Shown here piece after piece: positions 61,590 to 64,000 of a stretch of DNA of 64,000 nt. Within the stretch, counting starts at the first letter, position 1, and every line of letters starts with the position of its first letter. The notes under the pieces are model-generated. The model was not told where the DNA came from, made no database searches, and worked only from the letters and a program-made list of their open reading frames with translations. Source of the DNA: Hippophae tibetana. Its lineage: Eukaryota; Streptophyta; Magnoliopsida; Rosales; Elaeagnaceae. The position numbers and the translations under genes are program-made. Location: the NCBI GenBank assembly GCA_037013495.1, contig CM072807.1, positions 5,749,001 to 5,813,000 of the forward strand, read 5' to 3'.

Positions 61590-64000
61590 ATGGACGATTT
61601 CGAAATGCTTCCGGAGGAGATGAATGCTGATTTTGATCTGCCGGACGAGGGCTCAATTCTTAAGGTAGGTGAGGAGAAGGAGATCGGCAAGCAAGGTCTG
61701 AAGAAGAAGCTTCTCAAGGAAGGTGAACGGTTTGAAACTCCTGATATTGGAGACGAGGTTGAAGGTGCGATTTTTTTTCTTTTGTGTTTGGACAAGTTTG
61801 GTTTTTTGTTTGAGTAATTTTGGTTTTGACGTGGTTTTTTAATGCTCCATTCACAGTTCATTATACTGGGACCCTATTAGATGGAACCAAGTTTGATTCA
61901 AGCCGTGACAGAGTGACGCCATTCAAATTCACTCTTGGACAAGGTGGGAATTCTCGCTGCTTGTTGGAGTGAATTGTTAATAAATTCTAGTAATTAATTC
62001 TTATTATAATAAAGTTCATTGTTTCCGATCTACCTTTGATTCGATTGGTGATCTTTTTTTTTTGTTTCCCCGTTTGTATGACATTTCCTCATGGCCTTCG
62101 TTTGCAGCTTAGGAGAAAGTTATGATGACTATAGGAATATGTAAACAAAGTTTACGCTAGATGCAAAATATCTTTAGTGAACCTACAATGAGTGTGAATA
62201 ATTAATCAATACTCGTATAAAACATTATGGACGTTTGTTCAATCCGGAGATTGTATTGCTGATCTTCATTGACCCCAATATGAATCGTACGTGATATATC
62301 TTAGGTATGAGTGCTCTTCCCCCAAATTAAATGCATTAACTTTGTGATGCAGGGCAAGTTATCAAAGGATGGGACGAAGGTATTAAAACCATGAAAAAAG
62401 GTGAAAATGCACTATTCACCATTCCTCCTGAATTGGCTTATGGCGAGTCTGGATCACCTCCCACTATTCCTCCCAATGCTACATTACAATTCGATGTAGA
62501 GTTGCTTTCTTGGGCAAGTGTGAAGGATATCTGCAAGGATGGTGGTATTTTCAAGAAAGTTCTGACAGCAGGAGAGAAATGGGAGAATCCGAAAGACCCT
62601 GATGAAGTGCTAGGTATATCCTTTGTTCTCAATTTGCTGGGGTCGGCATTATACAAAGGGTTATTTGCTTAGCAATGATATTATTTATGCTTGTTCATGC
62701 AGTTAATTATGACGCTCGGCTTGAGGATGGAACACTTGTTGGGAAGTTAGATGGAGTTGAGTTTACTGTGAGAGATGGTAAAGTTCATTTTTATGACGTG
62801 TTTAAAATTTTGAGGTATTTTAGCTTGTTTGTTCTGCTATAATGTTATTTTTTTGAACAGGTTGCTTCTGCCCTGCTTTGTCCAAGGCAGTCAAAACAAT
62901 GAAGAAGGGAGAGAAAGTTCTTTTAACTGTAAAACCACAATGTATGTTATTAGCCTGGTTCTGCCTGTTGGGTTTGATTTTAAATCAACAATTCTCATTC
63001 CACGGTTGTTATACAGATGGATTTGGAGAGAATGGGAGGTCGGCATGCGGTGATGAAGCTGCAGTTCCACCTAATGCGACTCTTCAGATCACTTTTGACT
63101 TGGTATCGTGGAAAACTGTTTCAGAAATAACTGAAGACAAGAAGGTAGCAAAGAAGATTCTTAAAGAGGGTGAGGGCTATGAGCGTCCAAATGAAGGAGC
63201 TATTGTCAAATGTGAGTTTTCATCAACTTGCAGAAACAATGTTTGCCTTATGCACCTGCTTCTGTTAATTTTGACTGGGCTGTTTTTTATGGCAGTAAAA
63301 TTAATTGGGAAACTGCAGGATGGAACTGTATTTCTAAAGAAAGGGCATGATGATGGCGATGAGTTTTTCGAATTCAAGACGGATGAAGGTAAAAATTCAT
63401 TCTTAGTAATATACTTTTTTTTAATCCATTTTCTTTTGTCTTCTGACTTTTTTCTTTTTCCAGAGCAAGTTATTGAAGGGCTTGATAGAGCCATAGTGAC
63501 AATGAAGAAGGGTGAGGTAGCCCTTTTGACAATTGCACCAGAGTATGCATTTGGTTCTTCTGAGTCTCAGCAGGAGTTGGCATTGGTACCTCCTAATTCT
63601 ACTGTCTTCTACGAGGCCGAGTTGGTGTCTTTTATCAAGGTAAGTAATTTGATGTTTGCTTCAAATCTTTTTTGCATTTATTTATGAACAAATATGTCAT
63701 GTTTATTAATCTCTCTTTTTTTTTAGGAGAAGGAGTCTTGGGATTTGAACACCCCAGAGAAAATTGAAGCTGCAGGTAAGAAGAAGGAAGAAGGAAATGC
63801 CTTTTTTAAGGCAGGTAAATATGACAAAGCTTCCAAGAGATACGAGAAGGTGTTAACCAATTCCCGTGTAATTGAATCTTCTTCTCCATGTAGTTACTGA
63901 GCCTTTATATAACATGCAGGCTGTGAAGTACATTGAATATGATTCTGCCTTTAATGAAGAGGAGAAAAAGAAGGCTAAGGCTTTGAAGGTTGCTTGCAAT
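61590..64000 (+). CDS. FKBP62: FKBP62/FKBP65 (ROF1/ROF2)-type multidomain FKBP co-chaperone, 5' part
   Basis: Ten exons fall in the window (61590-61764, 61857-61943, 62353-62613, 62703-62777, 62861-62941, 63017-63211, 63296-63388, 63464-63639, 63727-63849, 63920 onward), giving 449 codons in frame; the gene runs past the end. ROF-type proteins bind HSP90 through a TPR domain and modulate heat-stress responses. An acidic N terminus '[20 protein letters not shown]' precedes the first FKBP domain ('[16 protein letters not shown]', '[16 protein letters not shown]', '[16 protein letters not shown]'). A more diverged second FKBP domain, a third one ('[18 protein letters not shown]') and the start of the TPR region ('[18 protein letters not shown]') follow. 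Calmodulin-binding and later TPR repeats would lie beyond the window. At the exon 6/7 junction the protein reads KLKL where I recall KVKL in ROF1; this is not a defect. No stop or frameshift is seen. Confidence 0.93.

Noticed and set aside
63177..63494. 105-codon minus-strand frame over the FKBP62-type gene
   Set aside because: It runs across exons and introns of the sense gene and reads low-complexity Ser/Lys-rich sequence only.
1..64000. CRISPR arrays, operons, tRNA or rRNA genes and prokaryotic elements
   Set aside because: No regularly spaced short repeats, no cloverleaf or rRNA core sequence was recognised by eye, and the gene structure is plainly plant nuclear. A tRNAscan or Rfam search could still reveal small RNAs that I missed.

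Overview
The window is nuclear DNA of a flowering plant, most likely a eudicot. The genes are split by many short AT-rich introns with GT-AG borders, the intergenic space is very AT-rich, and decayed Ty1/copia and Ty3/gypsy retrotransposons, MITEs and minisatellites fill much of the space between genes. I could not name the species. No bacterial, organellar or viral gene set was seen.

Layout. 1-11.4 kb is a retroelement graveyard: a gypsy LTR remnant (1-1260), a decayed copia element (about 1280-3640), a possible stray exon (5576-5754), a probable gypsy-type solo LTR (about 5890-7760) and a complete but dead copia element with both LTRs (about 7779-11381). Seven protein genes follow: a Lunapark ER-shaping protein (+, 14149-17087), a CWC21/SRm300-type spliceosome protein (-, 20025-21984, convergent with Lunapark), a DUF1218 four-helix membrane protein (-, 24758-26825), a cytosolic aspartyl-tRNA synthetase (-, 32680-36493), a KAT3/KC1-type Shaker potassium channel subunit (+, 42399-49234), an ER-lumenal FKBP15 prolyl isomerase (+, 55764-58201) and the first 449 codons of an FKBP62/65 (ROF1/ROF2) co-chaperone (+, 61590 to the window end). 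A 5'-truncated copia element lies at 28280-30451. A nest at about 49690-55000 holds a gypsy gag-protease piece, an oppositely oriented copia piece and a CACTA MITE. I assembled the coding exons by hand. All six complete genes give whole-codon totals (421, 576, 198, 541, 628 and 148 residues).

The genes do not form one pathway. Lunapark, DUF1218 and AspRS resemble Arabidopsis genes that I recall lying close together on chromosome 4 (At4g31080, At4g31130, At4g31180). The FKBP15-FKBP62 pair matches the Arabidopsis pairs At3g25220/At3g25230 and At5g48580/At5g48570. The window therefore appears to be conserved eudicot gene order inflated by transposons. I found no undescribed multi-gene system. 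The most useful leads are a 42-base G run in a splicing-factor intron, a GC-AG intron and a possible second start in AspRS, two unexplained coding-like short frames, stress-type promoter motifs before both FKBP genes, and well-bounded hAT-like and CACTA MITEs.
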